Positions 26,043-33,900 of a stretch of DNA of 64,000 nucleotides are shown here, one piece after another. The stretch is from an uncultured bacterium (GTDB lineage: Bacteria > Bacillota > Clostridia > Lachnospirales > Lachnospiraceae): contig CANPIC010000009.1 of assembly GCA_947574055.1 (NCBI GenBank), positions 1 through 64,000 on the forward strand, given 5' to 3'. The translations under genes and the position numbers were made by a program. Under the pieces are notes generated by a model. That model had not been told where the DNA came from. It searched no databases and saw only the letters and a program-made list of their open reading frames with translations. Within the stretch, counting starts at the first letter, position 1. Each line of letters begins with the position of its first letter.

Positions 26043-26504
26043 TTAAAAATCAAGCGCCAGTTTGATGCGCGCAATCTCGTTCCTTGCAAATACTCTGGGC
26101 GCGCCGTCCGTCTCTATCGTAACGCTCTCCTGATCAAAAGCCCTCAGAATACCAGAAAATTCTTTCTGTTTCTCTATTGGTTTATAGGTCCTGAGTTCCA
26201 CCATTTCTCCCAGGCTCATCTGCAGATGCTTATCTTTCTTTAACGTCCGCCCCAGCCCCGGACTGCTCACCTCCAGGATATAGGCATCCCCGATAAAATC
26301 CTCTTCATCCAGTCTGTCAGAAAGCGCCCGGCTCACTGTCTCACAGTCCCCGATCGTAACGCCTCCCTCTTTGTCAATATAGGCACGCAGATACCACTCT
26401 CTGCCTTCCTTCACATATTCCACATCATAGACCGCCACACCTGCGGCGGCCGCAATGGGCTCCAGCAATGCTTCTGTCCGCTGCTCATACTCTCTTTTTG
26501 CCAT
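26043..26504 (-). CDS. rimP: Ribosome maturation factor RimP
   Basis: RimP assists 30S subunit assembly. The 153-aa protein has GVAVYDVEYVKEGREWYLR and ILEVSSPGLGRTLKKDKH, the family signatures. The ATG at 26504 has GAGGTGAT upstream. It is the first gene of the nusA-infB operon, with a promoter at 26603-26631 and an attenuator-like hairpin in the leader. Confidence 0.94.
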   Translation of the reverse strand: MAKREYEQRTEALLEPIAAAAGVAVYDVEYVKEGREWYLRAYIDKEGGVTIGDCETVSRALSDRLDEEDFIGDAYILEVSSPGLGRTLKKDKHLQMSLGEMVELRTYKPIEKQKEFSGILRAFDQESVTIETDGAPRVFARNEIARIKLALDF

Positions 26505-26535
26505 GCTATCACCTCTTTTTGTATCTGAGTCCTAT

Positions 26536-26569
26536 CCAAAAACAAAGAGTGGAACTTCTTCCACTCTTT
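26536..26569 (-). terminator. Attenuator-like hairpin in the rimP-nusA leader
   Basis: AAAGAGTGGAA, a GAAG tetraloop, and TTCCACTCTTT form an 11-bp stem followed directly by GTTTTTGG on the minus strand. It lies between the promoter and the rimP start, so it would end transcription before the operon. In Bacillus subtilis this operon is reported to be autoregulated by NusA-dependent termination in its leader, which this structure would suit. Confidence 0.75.
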
Positions 26570-26602
26570 CCGGTTTCTGCTTTATACACTTGAATCGTAT
26601 AC

Positions 26603-26631
26603 ATTGTAGCACTTATGTATGGGAAATGCAA
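26603..26631 (-). promoter_or_regulatory. Promoter of the rimP-nusA-infB operon
   Basis: Minus strand: TTGCAT, 17 nt, TACAAT. The expected start lies about 90 nt before rimP and upstream of the leader hairpin. Confidence 0.75.
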
Positions 26632-26683
26632 GGTTTTTTGGGAAATAATTCCGTAATCATGCAAAAACACCCCCGAAGCCGTG

Positions 26684-27556
26684 CTACTCCTCCTCCGTTC
26701 CCTTCTCAAGTATCTCCGTAATCTTCTCGATCATCTCTTCCTCTCTCAGACGGAACTTAATCTCCACGCGGCGGGATGCTGCCATATCGACTTCTCCGGT
26801 AGCACTGTCCATAATCGGCACGCTGTAGGAGCGTCCGTTGACAGTCAGCATCTTTTGCAGCTGCGCAATCTGATCCTGGGTCAGCCCGTTTTTCTCATCC
26901 ATGCAAAACTGCGCCACCGAATCCGCTCTTCCCGTGGAAAGTACCATATTGCTCTGGTATCCGCCATCCGTATCGGTATGACCCTCTATGATAATCTCCG
27001 AAATATAAGGACGAAATGCATCCTGCAACAACACGCCCAGATACATGGGAATGATTTCTGTTAAAGTGGCCTTACTCTCCGCAGTCAACCTGTCACTGTT
27101 ATATTGAAACAGTACATCGGAGGAAAAGGTGATTGTCCCTGTCTGTGCATCCACTTTCATAGAAGAATTATCAAAGCGCTTTTGCAATTCTCCGATGATA
27201 TCCGTACGTATCCCCACGATATCACGCAGCTCGCTTCTGGTGGAATCCAGTTCCGCCTGCGCCTCATCAATCTTTCTGTAAGCCTCCTGCAGTTCATCCT
27301 CCGTCATCGTGGCCCGGGCCGAAGCCTCCTCCAGTTCCTTCATGGAAGCCAAAAGCTCCTCTCTGGAATCCATCAGTTCCTGCCGGGTCGTATTGAGCTG
27401 CAGACGGGCATTTTCCAGATCTGTTCTCTTTTGTCTGTATACGAACAGGGTAATGGCGATCAGCAGGATAAAAATCAGCAACAGCGCTGCCATCATATCC
27501 GAATATGACTGCCAGTAACCCGGCTCTTCCCCTATCGCTTTTCTTTTATTCCTCAT
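26684..27556 (-). CDS. MotB/OmpA-like stator protein of an orphan ion-driven motor pair
   Basis: A 290-aa protein with one N-terminal membrane span (about residues 21-40) led by SYSDMMAALLLIFILL. The Asp at residue 20 occupies the position of the ion-binding Asp of MotB-type proteins. A predicted coiled coil follows at about 45-115, then an OmpA-like peptidoglycan-binding domain with IIIEGHTDTDGGYQSN (near 190) and SRRVEIKF (near 262). It overlaps the MotA-like gene by 11 nt. The pair fits the family that includes MotAB, ExbBD, TolQR and ZorAB, but no flagellar, TonB, Tol or Zorya C/D/E gene is adjacent. Such pairs are common in Clostridia and lack a settled role. Confidence 0.8.
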   Translation of the reverse strand: MRNKRKAIGEEPGYWQSYSDMMAALLLIFILLIAITLFVYRQKRTDLENARLQLNTTRQELMDSREELLASMKELEEASARATMTEDELQEAYRKIDEAQAELDSTRSELRDIVGIRTDIIGELQKRFDNSSMKVDAQTGTITFSSDVLFQYNSDRLTAESKATLTEIIPMYLGVLLQDAFRPYISEIIIEGHTDTDGGYQSNMVLSTGRADSVAQFCMDEKNGLTQDQIAQLQKMLTVNGRSYSVPIMDSATGEVDMAASRRVEIKFRLREEEMIEKITEILEKGTEEE

Positions 27557-28676
27557 ACCTATCCCTCATCCTGCTCAGTGTATATAACTCATTGCCGATC
27601 TGCTCGCAGGTATCCGACAAAGTCTCTTCCAGTCTCTTCTGACGGTCCAGTGCATGATCCAGTACATCATGGATGGTATTGCAGGACTCCAGCATCCGCT
27701 GCATCCGTTCCGTCATCTGCCGCAGATCCTCTCCGCATGCACTCTGCACCTCACAGGAACGCTCCATGGATCTGCCCAGCTTCCCAAACTCTTCCCCCAT
27801 TATTTCTGACATGCCTGTCATAAAATGGCGGACGATCTTGTCCACACCTTCGATCTGTTCTCTGGCATTGCCCTGCAGCAGCTCCTGGATCTTTCTCAGG
27901 GAAGCGGACATACCTGCCTGATAGAGCATCATGCTCCCCAGGGCATCTTCTTTCGTGCGGATTCCGGGCTGTGCATATTCATGAAAAGCCGTCAGAAACT
28001 GATCGAGTTTCTCATAGGCATCGGCCATCAGACTCCGATATACAAAAGAAAAAATCAGCGAAAAGAAAATACCATAGACAGACGTATGGAAGGCTACCTT
28101 CATGCCGTCCAGAAGGGGCGCCACATTCTCAGAAATGGTAAAAATATCATTGCCCGAAAAGGAACTCAGCCCCAGTGAAAGGCCAAGGAATGTACCCAGT
28201 ATGCCAAGTCCCGTCATCGCGCCGGATATATTGGAGTTAAACCAGGTTCTGCCCACCTGATTCACGAGGTCTTCGTTTATGTACTCTTCTATCGGACAGG
28301 TATGACTCACATTGCCTTTTTTATCCGTATGGATACTCACATGTTTCTGATACCTGGCAAACCTGCGGTTCAGTACCGAACTGGAAAAAGGATCTGTTTT
28401 CTTCCGATAATCCGGCCATAAATTTTTCCGCTCCGGTTCAAACTGGCGCTCCATTTCATCCGCTGCCCGCACCATGGCGCCGGTCAGGGAATTGAGCCTG
28501 ATAAAACTGAAAATGGAAAACAGAAACAATACACCTATGATTGCCAGAAACGATACATTGATAATCAGATTGGCCGTGAGAATCACTTCTTCCCCAAAGA
28601 CACCATTGATATCCAGAATAAACCCAAAGGTCAGAATATAAACGATGATCAGCAGAATATACCACTTATTTTTCAT
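27546..28676 (-). CDS. MotA/TolQ/ExbB-like proton-channel protein with coiled-coil tail
   Basis: A 376-aa protein with four predicted spans: about 5-22, 35-58, 149-171 (GAMTGLGILGTFLGLSLGL) and 196-214 (AFHTSVYGIFFSLIFSF). The last two match the conserved MotA/TolQ channel pair. About 90 residues of cytoplasmic loop lie between spans 2 and 3. About 160 residues of helical, coiled-coil-like sequence follow span 4 (IQELLQGNAREQIEGVDKI...). ZorA proteins have a far longer tail, so this is not typical Zorya. It is translated with the MotB-like gene and lies directly downstream of the chemosensory cluster, separated by a promoter and a structured leader. Confidence 0.78.
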   Translation of the reverse strand: MKNKWYILLIIVYILTFGFILDINGVFGEEVILTANLIINVSFLAIIGVLFLFSIFSFIRLNSLTGAMVRAADEMERQFEPERKNLWPDYRKKTDPFSSSVLNRRFARYQKHVSIHTDKKGNVSHTCPIEEYINEDLVNQVGRTWFNSNISGAMTGLGILGTFLGLSLGLSSFSGNDIFTISENVAPLLDGMKVAFHTSVYGIFFSLIFSFVYRSLMADAYEKLDQFLTAFHEYAQPGIRTKEDALGSMMLYQAGMSASLRKIQELLQGNAREQIEGVDKIVRHFMTGMSEIMGEEFGKLGRSMERSCEVQSACGEDLRQMTERMQRMLESCNTIHDVLDHALDRQKRLEETLSDTCEQIGNELYTLSRMRDRYEE

Positions 28677-28690
28677 ACAAACCTCCTCTT

Positions 28691-28782
28691 AGGAAAATCT
28701 TAATATTTTCCTCATAATGTAAAAGAATCCTGCCAGGCAGGATTCCGAAACTGTGCGAAAAGCGCATCTCAGCGCTTTCCGC
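28691..28782 (-). promoter_or_regulatory. Structured leader of the stator-like pair: three hairpins
   Basis: In transcript order: stem 1, GCGGAAAGCGC with GCGCTTTTCGC (28755-28782), 11 bp with one G-U pair; stem 2, GAATCCTGCC with GGCAGGATTC (28725-28745), followed by TTTTACATT, so terminator-like; stem 3, AGGAAAAT with ATTTTCCT (28691-28712), ending just before the ribosome binding site GAGGAGG. If the promoter at 28801-28829 is real, all three are in the 5' UTR. Alternatively stems 1 and 2 simply end the chemosensory operon. Confidence 0.65.
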
Positions 28783-28800
28783 ATTGTTTGACCATATCTT

Positions 28801-28829
28801 ACTATATCATTTCCGGGCCTTAATAGCAA
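28801..28829 (-). promoter_or_regulatory. Candidate promoter of the stator-like pair
   Basis: Minus strand: TTGCTA, 17 nt, TATAGT, located between the hybrid-kinase stop and the hairpins. Confidence 0.5.
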
Positions 28830-28855
28830 GCCTTTCCAGCGATTCCCTTACGCCG

Positions 28856-31393
28856 TCATCCAAGAAAACTCTGCAGGACACGCATACATTCTGCAATATC
28901 CAGCGGCTTGGGAATATGGGCGTTCATACCACATTCCAGACAGTGCTGCGCATCATCGGAAAAAGCATCCGCCGTCATCGCAATAATAGGCAGACTGCTG
29001 TCCGCACGGTCAAGTGCCCGAATAGCCAATGTGGTATCATAACCATTCATCACCGGCATACGGATATCCATCAGGATCGCATCATAGAACCCGACCTCGG
29101 ATTTTTCAAACATCTCCAGACAGATCTTGCCATTCTCCGCACGTTCCAGTTCCATTCCGGTCACAGAAAGGATCTCACTGGCAACTTCCCAGTTGATATC
29201 CATATCTTCCGCCAGCAGGATATGTTTACCGGTGAAATCCACCTCTTCTTCCTCCACATCCGCTGCGGCGTCATAACCGTCCACATACTGTTTCAGCCGC
29301 TCATACAGAGTGGACTTAAACAGTGGTTTGGAAATAAAGCCCTCAATCTCCGCCACCTCCTGGCCCAGATCATTCCAGTCATAGGCAGAAATAAGGAAAA
29401 TGGGAACACTCTTACCCACACGCTTGCGGATTTCCCGCACGGTTTCCAGGCCATCCATATTGGGCATCTTCCAGTCAATCAGTACAAACCGGTAATCATC
29501 CCCCGCCTTATGTCTCTGCTCCACCAATACCACGGCATCACGACCATCCAGCGTCCATTCCGCATGGACACCCAGTTCTTCCAGGTTGGAAACAGCACTG
29601 AGACAAAGCCACTCATTGTCATCGACAACCAGCACATTCCATTCCGGCAATCTCATATCATGTTCATTGATATCCGCCTTCCGCAGATCAAGTGTCACAT
29701 GAAAGGTACTTCCTTCCCCGATCTTACTCCTTAATTCGATGGTCCCTCCCATCAGTTCAATGATACGCTTGGTAATGGAAGTACCCAGACCGGCGCCCAC
29801 GATATGCCGTACCTGATCAGTCTCTTCTCTGGAAAAATTATCCCAGATCTTTTTCTGAAACTCTTCCGACATACCGATACCCGTGTCCACCACCTCAAAA
29901 TGGGTACGAATATAATCATCACCCTTTGGCGAATCTTCCTGATATACATGTACATCCACCCTGCCGCCTTCCGGTGTAAACTTGACCGCATTGGTCAGCA
30001 GATTGATCAGAACCTGATTCAGACGGACCGTATCACAGTATACGTCTTCTTTACTGATCTTTTGAATATAAATATCAAATACCTGCTTCCTTGCCTTAAG
30101 CTGAGGCTGAATAATGTTGACAATATCATCCATCACCCCGCGCAGAGACATGGGAACTTCATTGAGCGTCATCTTACCACTCTCGATCTTGGACATATCC
30201 AGCACATCATTAATCAGTCCCAGCAGATGCTTGCTGGAGAGGCTGACTTTCCGCAGACAGTCTTCCACCCGGGACTTATCATCAATATTTCTCTGGGCAA
30301 TCTCTGTCATACCGATAATAGCATTCATCGGCGAGCGGATATCATGACTCATACTGGAAAGAAATTCGCTCTTGGCCATATTGGCGTGAACCGCATCCTC
30401 CACAGCCCGGTCCAGAGCGTTGATCTGCCGCTTGGAAATCCGGTAATAGACAATAAAGATCACTGTCATCACAAGCAGGATCGCCATCACACTGCCCAGC
30501 ATCATCACACCGCGGATCCTGTCCAGCTTGGAAATGACATTTTCCATATAATCATTGGGCATCACCGTGATCAGATACCAGGAAGTGCTCTCCGAAAGCG
30601 GGATACAGTAAATATTCTGCCATTGTCCGTCTATCGGCACTACGGAAGAATAGACCTTTTGCTCGTCAATCGCCGACTGCAATCCGTTCAGATACGCCTC
30701 CACTTCCTCTTCCGATCCGAATTCATACCGCGCACTGACACGTTCAAAATAACTCTCCCGGAATGCATCATTATTGCGGACCACAAAATTCCCGTTTTTA
30801 TCTATGATATGGGAATATGCAACGGAATCGTTCTCATCCAGAAACAGAATCTCATTGAGATACTCCATGGGCAGACCTACAATCAAAATATCGCTGACCT
30901 GATCGTTTTTCATGGGATATGCCGCTTCCATCCCCAGCACAAGTACCTTGTCCCCATCGGAAGTCACTGCTTCTGTCACGAGCGTACCATCCGCCATCAG
31001 AGAAGTCCAGGTCTCCTCATCATCCAAAAATTTCAGATCCCCGCCATACAATTTTTCCACAATGCCTTCTCTTGTGCACAGTCCCAGATAGGAAAAATTC
31101 CTGAGGTCGGCACTTGTCCGCAAATCTTCTATCATTTGTCTGCCATATGTCACAGTATCCGGCGGCGTACGTTTGATAATACCTTCCACCTGTTGCAGCC
31201 GCAGCCCGATGATCGCCGCAAATTTCTGTTTGATCTGCCTGCTCATCTCGGCCATATATGTATTGCTGATCTCTGTCACTGTCATTTTAGTCTGCCGCGT
31301 CATAAAAGAAGTCAGACTGATAAAAACAACTGTACATACAGCCACAACAGCAACAATACTGAATCTGAAAAACCTTAACGTTTTTTTATCCAT
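28856..31393 (-). CDS. Hybrid sensor histidine kinase with two receiver domains
   Basis: An 845-aa membrane kinase. Span 1 is at about 10-30 and span 2 at about 296-317; the ~265 residues between are an extracytoplasmic Cache-like sensor. The phospho-acceptor His is near 350 (SSMSHDIRSPMNAIIG); the HATPase has a N-box LLTNAVKFTPEGG and a slightly unusual G-box GAGLGTSITKRII. Two receiver domains follow, with Asp near 640 (FVLIDWKMPNMDG) and 776 (AILMDIRMPVMNGYD). It has no internal HPt domain; one is encoded by the next gene upstream (31432-31785), which suggests a multi-step phosphorelay. It is the last gene of the chemosensory cluster. Confidence 0.92.
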   Translation of the reverse strand: MDKKTLRFFRFSIVAVVAVCTVVFISLTSFMTRQTKMTVTEISNTYMAEMSRQIKQKFAAIIGLRLQQVEGIIKRTPPDTVTYGRQMIEDLRTSADLRNFSYLGLCTREGIVEKLYGGDLKFLDDEETWTSLMADGTLVTEAVTSDGDKVLVLGMEAAYPMKNDQVSDILIVGLPMEYLNEILFLDENDSVAYSHIIDKNGNFVVRNNDAFRESYFERVSARYEFGSEEEVEAYLNGLQSAIDEQKVYSSVVPIDGQWQNIYCIPLSESTSWYLITVMPNDYMENVISKLDRIRGVMMLGSVMAILLVMTVIFIVYYRISKRQINALDRAVEDAVHANMAKSEFLSSMSHDIRSPMNAIIGMTEIAQRNIDDKSRVEDCLRKVSLSSKHLLGLINDVLDMSKIESGKMTLNEVPMSLRGVMDDIVNIIQPQLKARKQVFDIYIQKISKEDVYCDTVRLNQVLINLLTNAVKFTPEGGRVDVHVYQEDSPKGDDYIRTHFEVVDTGIGMSEEFQKKIWDNFSREETDQVRHIVGAGLGTSITKRIIELMGGTIELRSKIGEGSTFHVTLDLRKADINEHDMRLPEWNVLVVDDNEWLCLSAVSNLEELGVHAEWTLDGRDAVVLVEQRHKAGDDYRFVLIDWKMPNMDGLETVREIRKRVGKSVPIFLISAYDWNDLGQEVAEIEGFISKPLFKSTLYERLKQYVDGYDAAADVEEEEVDFTGKHILLAEDMDINWEVASEILSVTGMELERAENGKICLEMFEKSEVGFYDAILMDIRMPVMNGYDTTLAIRALDRADSSLPIIAMTADAFSDDAQHCLECGMNAHIPKPLDIAECMRVLQSFLG

Positions 31394-31431
31394 ATTCCCT
31401 TCGCTCCGTATCGCAAGAGTTGTGCGGATCT

Positions 31432-31785
31432 TTACTCCATATGATTTTTAATGCAGGATACAATATCTGTCTGTACGGGAAGGACCTCCTCCAATATCGG
31501 TCTGGCCTCTTCAATCTGGCCGCTGCGCAGCAGATCCACGACCTTTGTATATGCCTCATAAACCGGCGTAATCGACAAATTTCCCGCTGTACCCTTGATG
31601 GCATGTGCCTTTTCGATCTGCTCCGTCACATTTGCTTCGTCAAAATCTGCCGGCACATACTGAGAATCTATGGACTTCACAAAAGAACCGAGAAGCCTCG
31701 TGTACAGTTTTTCATTGTTATTGATGCGCTTCAGACCTCCGTCCACATCCACGCCCAATGCTCTCAATTCGTCAAATAAACTCAC
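31432..31785 (-). CDS. Histidine phosphotransfer (HPt) protein
   Basis: A 117-aa helical protein with the HPt signature EKAHAIKGTAGNLS; His61 is the phosphotransfer residue. Stand-alone HPt proteins shuttle phosphate between receiver domains. It starts at GTG 31785 with AAAGGAG 11 nt upstream. Position between the MCP gene and the two-receiver hybrid kinase (46... 38-nt gap to the kinase) makes that kinase the likely partner. Confidence 0.87.
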   Translation of the reverse strand: MSLFDELRALGVDVDGGLKRINNNEKLYTRLLGSFVKSIDSQYVPADFDEANVTEQIEKAHAIKGTAGNLSITPVYEAYTKVVDLLRSGQIEEARPILEEVLPVQTDIVSCIKNHME

Positions 31786-31875
31786 CTGAAACCATGCTCC
31801 TTTCGTTTCTATTCCTTTGCCTGATCACTCTGCCCGGAAAGGCCCGGGGCATTGCGCCCCGACACCCTGACCCTG

Positions 31876-33258
31876 TCAGTATTTGCCAAAATCGTCTCCC
31901 AGAGAAATCACCTGTTCGTTTGCATTTGATGACATGGATGAATAAGAATAGGACCCACCGCTCTGATAGGAAGAAGAAGACATCCCCATGCCACTCATAC
32001 CACTGCCTGCGCCCAGATTATAAATAGAAAGCATCTCGCGCATCCGTGCCGCCTGATTGGACAACTCTTCACTGGCTGCCGCACACTGCTGGCTGGTAGC
32101 GGAATTGGTCTGTACCACCTGCGATACCTGGGAAATCGCCTGCTCGATCTGCGCCACTGCCGTCGCCTGATAATTGGACGATTCGGCGATGCCATTGATG
32201 ATCATCTCGCTGTCCTGCACCCTCTTGGTAATGGCTTCCATGGATTTCACCGTGTCGTCGGCGATCTTTGTTCCTGCGTTCACCTTCTCGATGGAATCTT
32301 CGATCAGTTCCGCCGTCTCTGCCGCAGCGGAAGCACTCTTTGCAGCCAGGCTTCTGACTTCTTCAGCCACTACCGCAAACCCTTTGCCGGCCTCTCCTGC
32401 CCTTGCCGCCTCAACAGCCGCATTCAGAGCCAGGATATTGGTCTGGAACGCAATATCATCAATGACTTTGATGATCTTGGAAATGCTCTCGGACGCCTTA
32501 TTGATTCCCTGCATAGCAGCCATCATATTCTGCATCTGGCTGTTGCCCTGCTGTACATCAGAAATAGCCTGTGCTACCAGACCGGCTGCCTCATTGGCCT
32601 CTTCCGCGTTCTGTTTGGTCTTTTCCGCTATCTCATCAATCGAAGCCGTAATCTCCTGGATCGCACTTGCCTGCTGGGTGGAACCCTGTGCCAGCGCCTG
32701 GCTTGCACTTGCCACCTGTGAGGAACTAACTGTTACCTGAGAACCTGCATCACTGATATTGCTCAGTGCATTGAAATTGTCTTCCACCAGCTTCTTTAAC
32801 GAATTGCCCAGGAGATCATCTGCAGATTTCGACGATACCTGTATGGTCAGATTACCATTGGATACCTCCTCTGCCACCTCAGCCTGATATTTGATATTAT
32901 CTATTACCTTCTTATAATCTTCAACCAGATCCCCGAACTCATCATTGCCATACTTTACCAGATCCACATTGACATGCCCCATGGCAATCTTTTTCGCAGC
33001 AGCGGAAAGCTGCTCAATGGGTCTGATGATGGATTTGATGATCGCCATGGCCAGCAACACCGTAATGATAATGGAAATAATACCAAACCCTGTCGTCACA
33101 GCAGTGGCAATCTTTGTATAGATATCCTGTTCTTGGGGATCAGTCAGCCCTATCGCCAGACGTGTCGTCACATCACCGATGATAATATTCAATACTGTGA
33201 TTATAATGGGAACCATGAATCCCAATATAAGTTTTGTCTTGATTTTCAAGTTTTTCAT
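31876..33258 (-). CDS. Methyl-accepting chemotaxis protein with minimal sensor region
   Basis: A 460-aa chemoreceptor. Spans at about 8-28 and 53-76 are separated by only ~24 residues, so there is no periplasmic ligand domain. A HAMP region follows, then the signalling hairpin with the highly conserved tip [20 protein letters not shown]. The C-terminus is a Ser/Gly/Tyr/Met-rich tail ([20 protein letters not shown]) rather than a CheR-tether pentapeptide. The start ATG 33258 has GGGGGAAAG upstream. It is 13 nt after cheW. Confidence 0.93.
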   Translation of the reverse strand: MKNLKIKTKLILGFMVPIIITVLNIIIGDVTTRLAIGLTDPQEQDIYTKIATAVTTGFGIISIIITVLLAMAIIKSIIRPIEQLSAAAKKIAMGHVNVDLVKYGNDEFGDLVEDYKKVIDNIKYQAEVAEEVSNGNLTIQVSSKSADDLLGNSLKKLVEDNFNALSNISDAGSQVTVSSSQVASASQALAQGSTQQASAIQEITASIDEIAEKTKQNAEEANEAAGLVAQAISDVQQGNSQMQNMMAAMQGINKASESISKIIKVIDDIAFQTNILALNAAVEAARAGEAGKGFAVVAEEVRSLAAKSASAAAETAELIEDSIEKVNAGTKIADDTVKSMEAITKRVQDSEMIINGIAESSNYQATAVAQIEQAISQVSQVVQTNSATSQQCAAASEELSNQAARMREMLSIYNLGAGSGMSGMGMSSSSYQSGGSYSYSSMSSNANEQVISLGDDFGKY

Positions 33259-33271
33259 GTTTCTTTCCCCC

Positions 33272-33814
33272 TCACTCTTCTTCCAAAGTCATATCATTGG
33301 CCTGTTCCATCACCGTCAGATCGTCATCATTGAGCAATTTATCCGGGTCCAGTAACAGTTTTACGGAATTCCCCACCTTGCCAATCCCATACACATATTT
33401 ATGGTGAGACTTATCTGCCCGCCCGATGGTAGGAGGCGGCAGTATATTCTCTTCCTTAATCTCCACCACCTCTGCGATCTTCTCCACGATCAGCCCTACC
33501 AGCATGGATTTTACATTGATGACAATGATACAGGTCCTGTCGTTATACTCAAACGGCTCCTGCTTGAAACGCAGCCGCACATCCACGACAGGGATGACTT
33601 TGCCCCTTAAATTAATCAGTCCCTTGATATAATCTTCTGTTTCCGGAATCGCCGTGATGGACTGGAACTGAATGATCTCATTGACATACTGAATCTCCAG
33701 TCCAAAGAACTCATTCCCGGATTTGAAAGTCATATACTTGCCTTTCTGTGCGTCATGCTCATTTGAAGCGGCCTGACTGTCATCCAGTCTCTTCAATTCG
33801 CTCATTTCATTCAT
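33272..33814 (-). CDS. cheW: Chemotaxis coupling protein CheW
   Basis: CheW links receptors to CheA. The 180-aa protein has an N-terminal extension of about 25 polar residues, then [41 protein letters not shown] and [14 protein letters not shown], the expected beta-barrel signatures. Two possible ATGs (33814, 33805) differ by three residues. It lies between cheA and the MCP. Confidence 0.94.
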   Translation of the reverse strand: MNEMSELKRLDDSQAASNEHDAQKGKYMTFKSGNEFFGLEIQYVNEIIQFQSITAIPETEDYIKGLINLRGKVIPVVDVRLRFKQEPFEYNDRTCIIVINVKSMLVGLIVEKIAEVVEIKEENILPPPTIGRADKSHHKYVYGIGKVGNSVKLLLDPDKLLNDDDLTVMEQANDMTLEEE

Positions 33815-33900
33815 ATGCTTTCTATTCCTTTCTGTATTTGCTTGTTCGTAACAGTCCGGACAAGCCGTCCTGTCACCTACACCTGCCTAAGCTGTTACGT

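Noticed and set aside
26684-28676. Zorya anti-phage system (ZorA/ZorB)
   Set aside because: The channel and OmpA-like proteins resemble ZorAB in type, but the ZorA tail is too short and no ZorC, ZorD or ZorE gene is adjacent.
28691-28800. Cyclic di-GMP riboswitch before the stator-like genes
   Set aside because: The setting is tempting, but the conserved GEMM core sequence is not visible.
30114-31378. Long plus-strand frames opposite the hybrid kinase (for example 29804-31378)
   Set aside because: These are mirror frames of a clear minus-strand gene, rich in His, Ile and Arg, with no recognisable domain.
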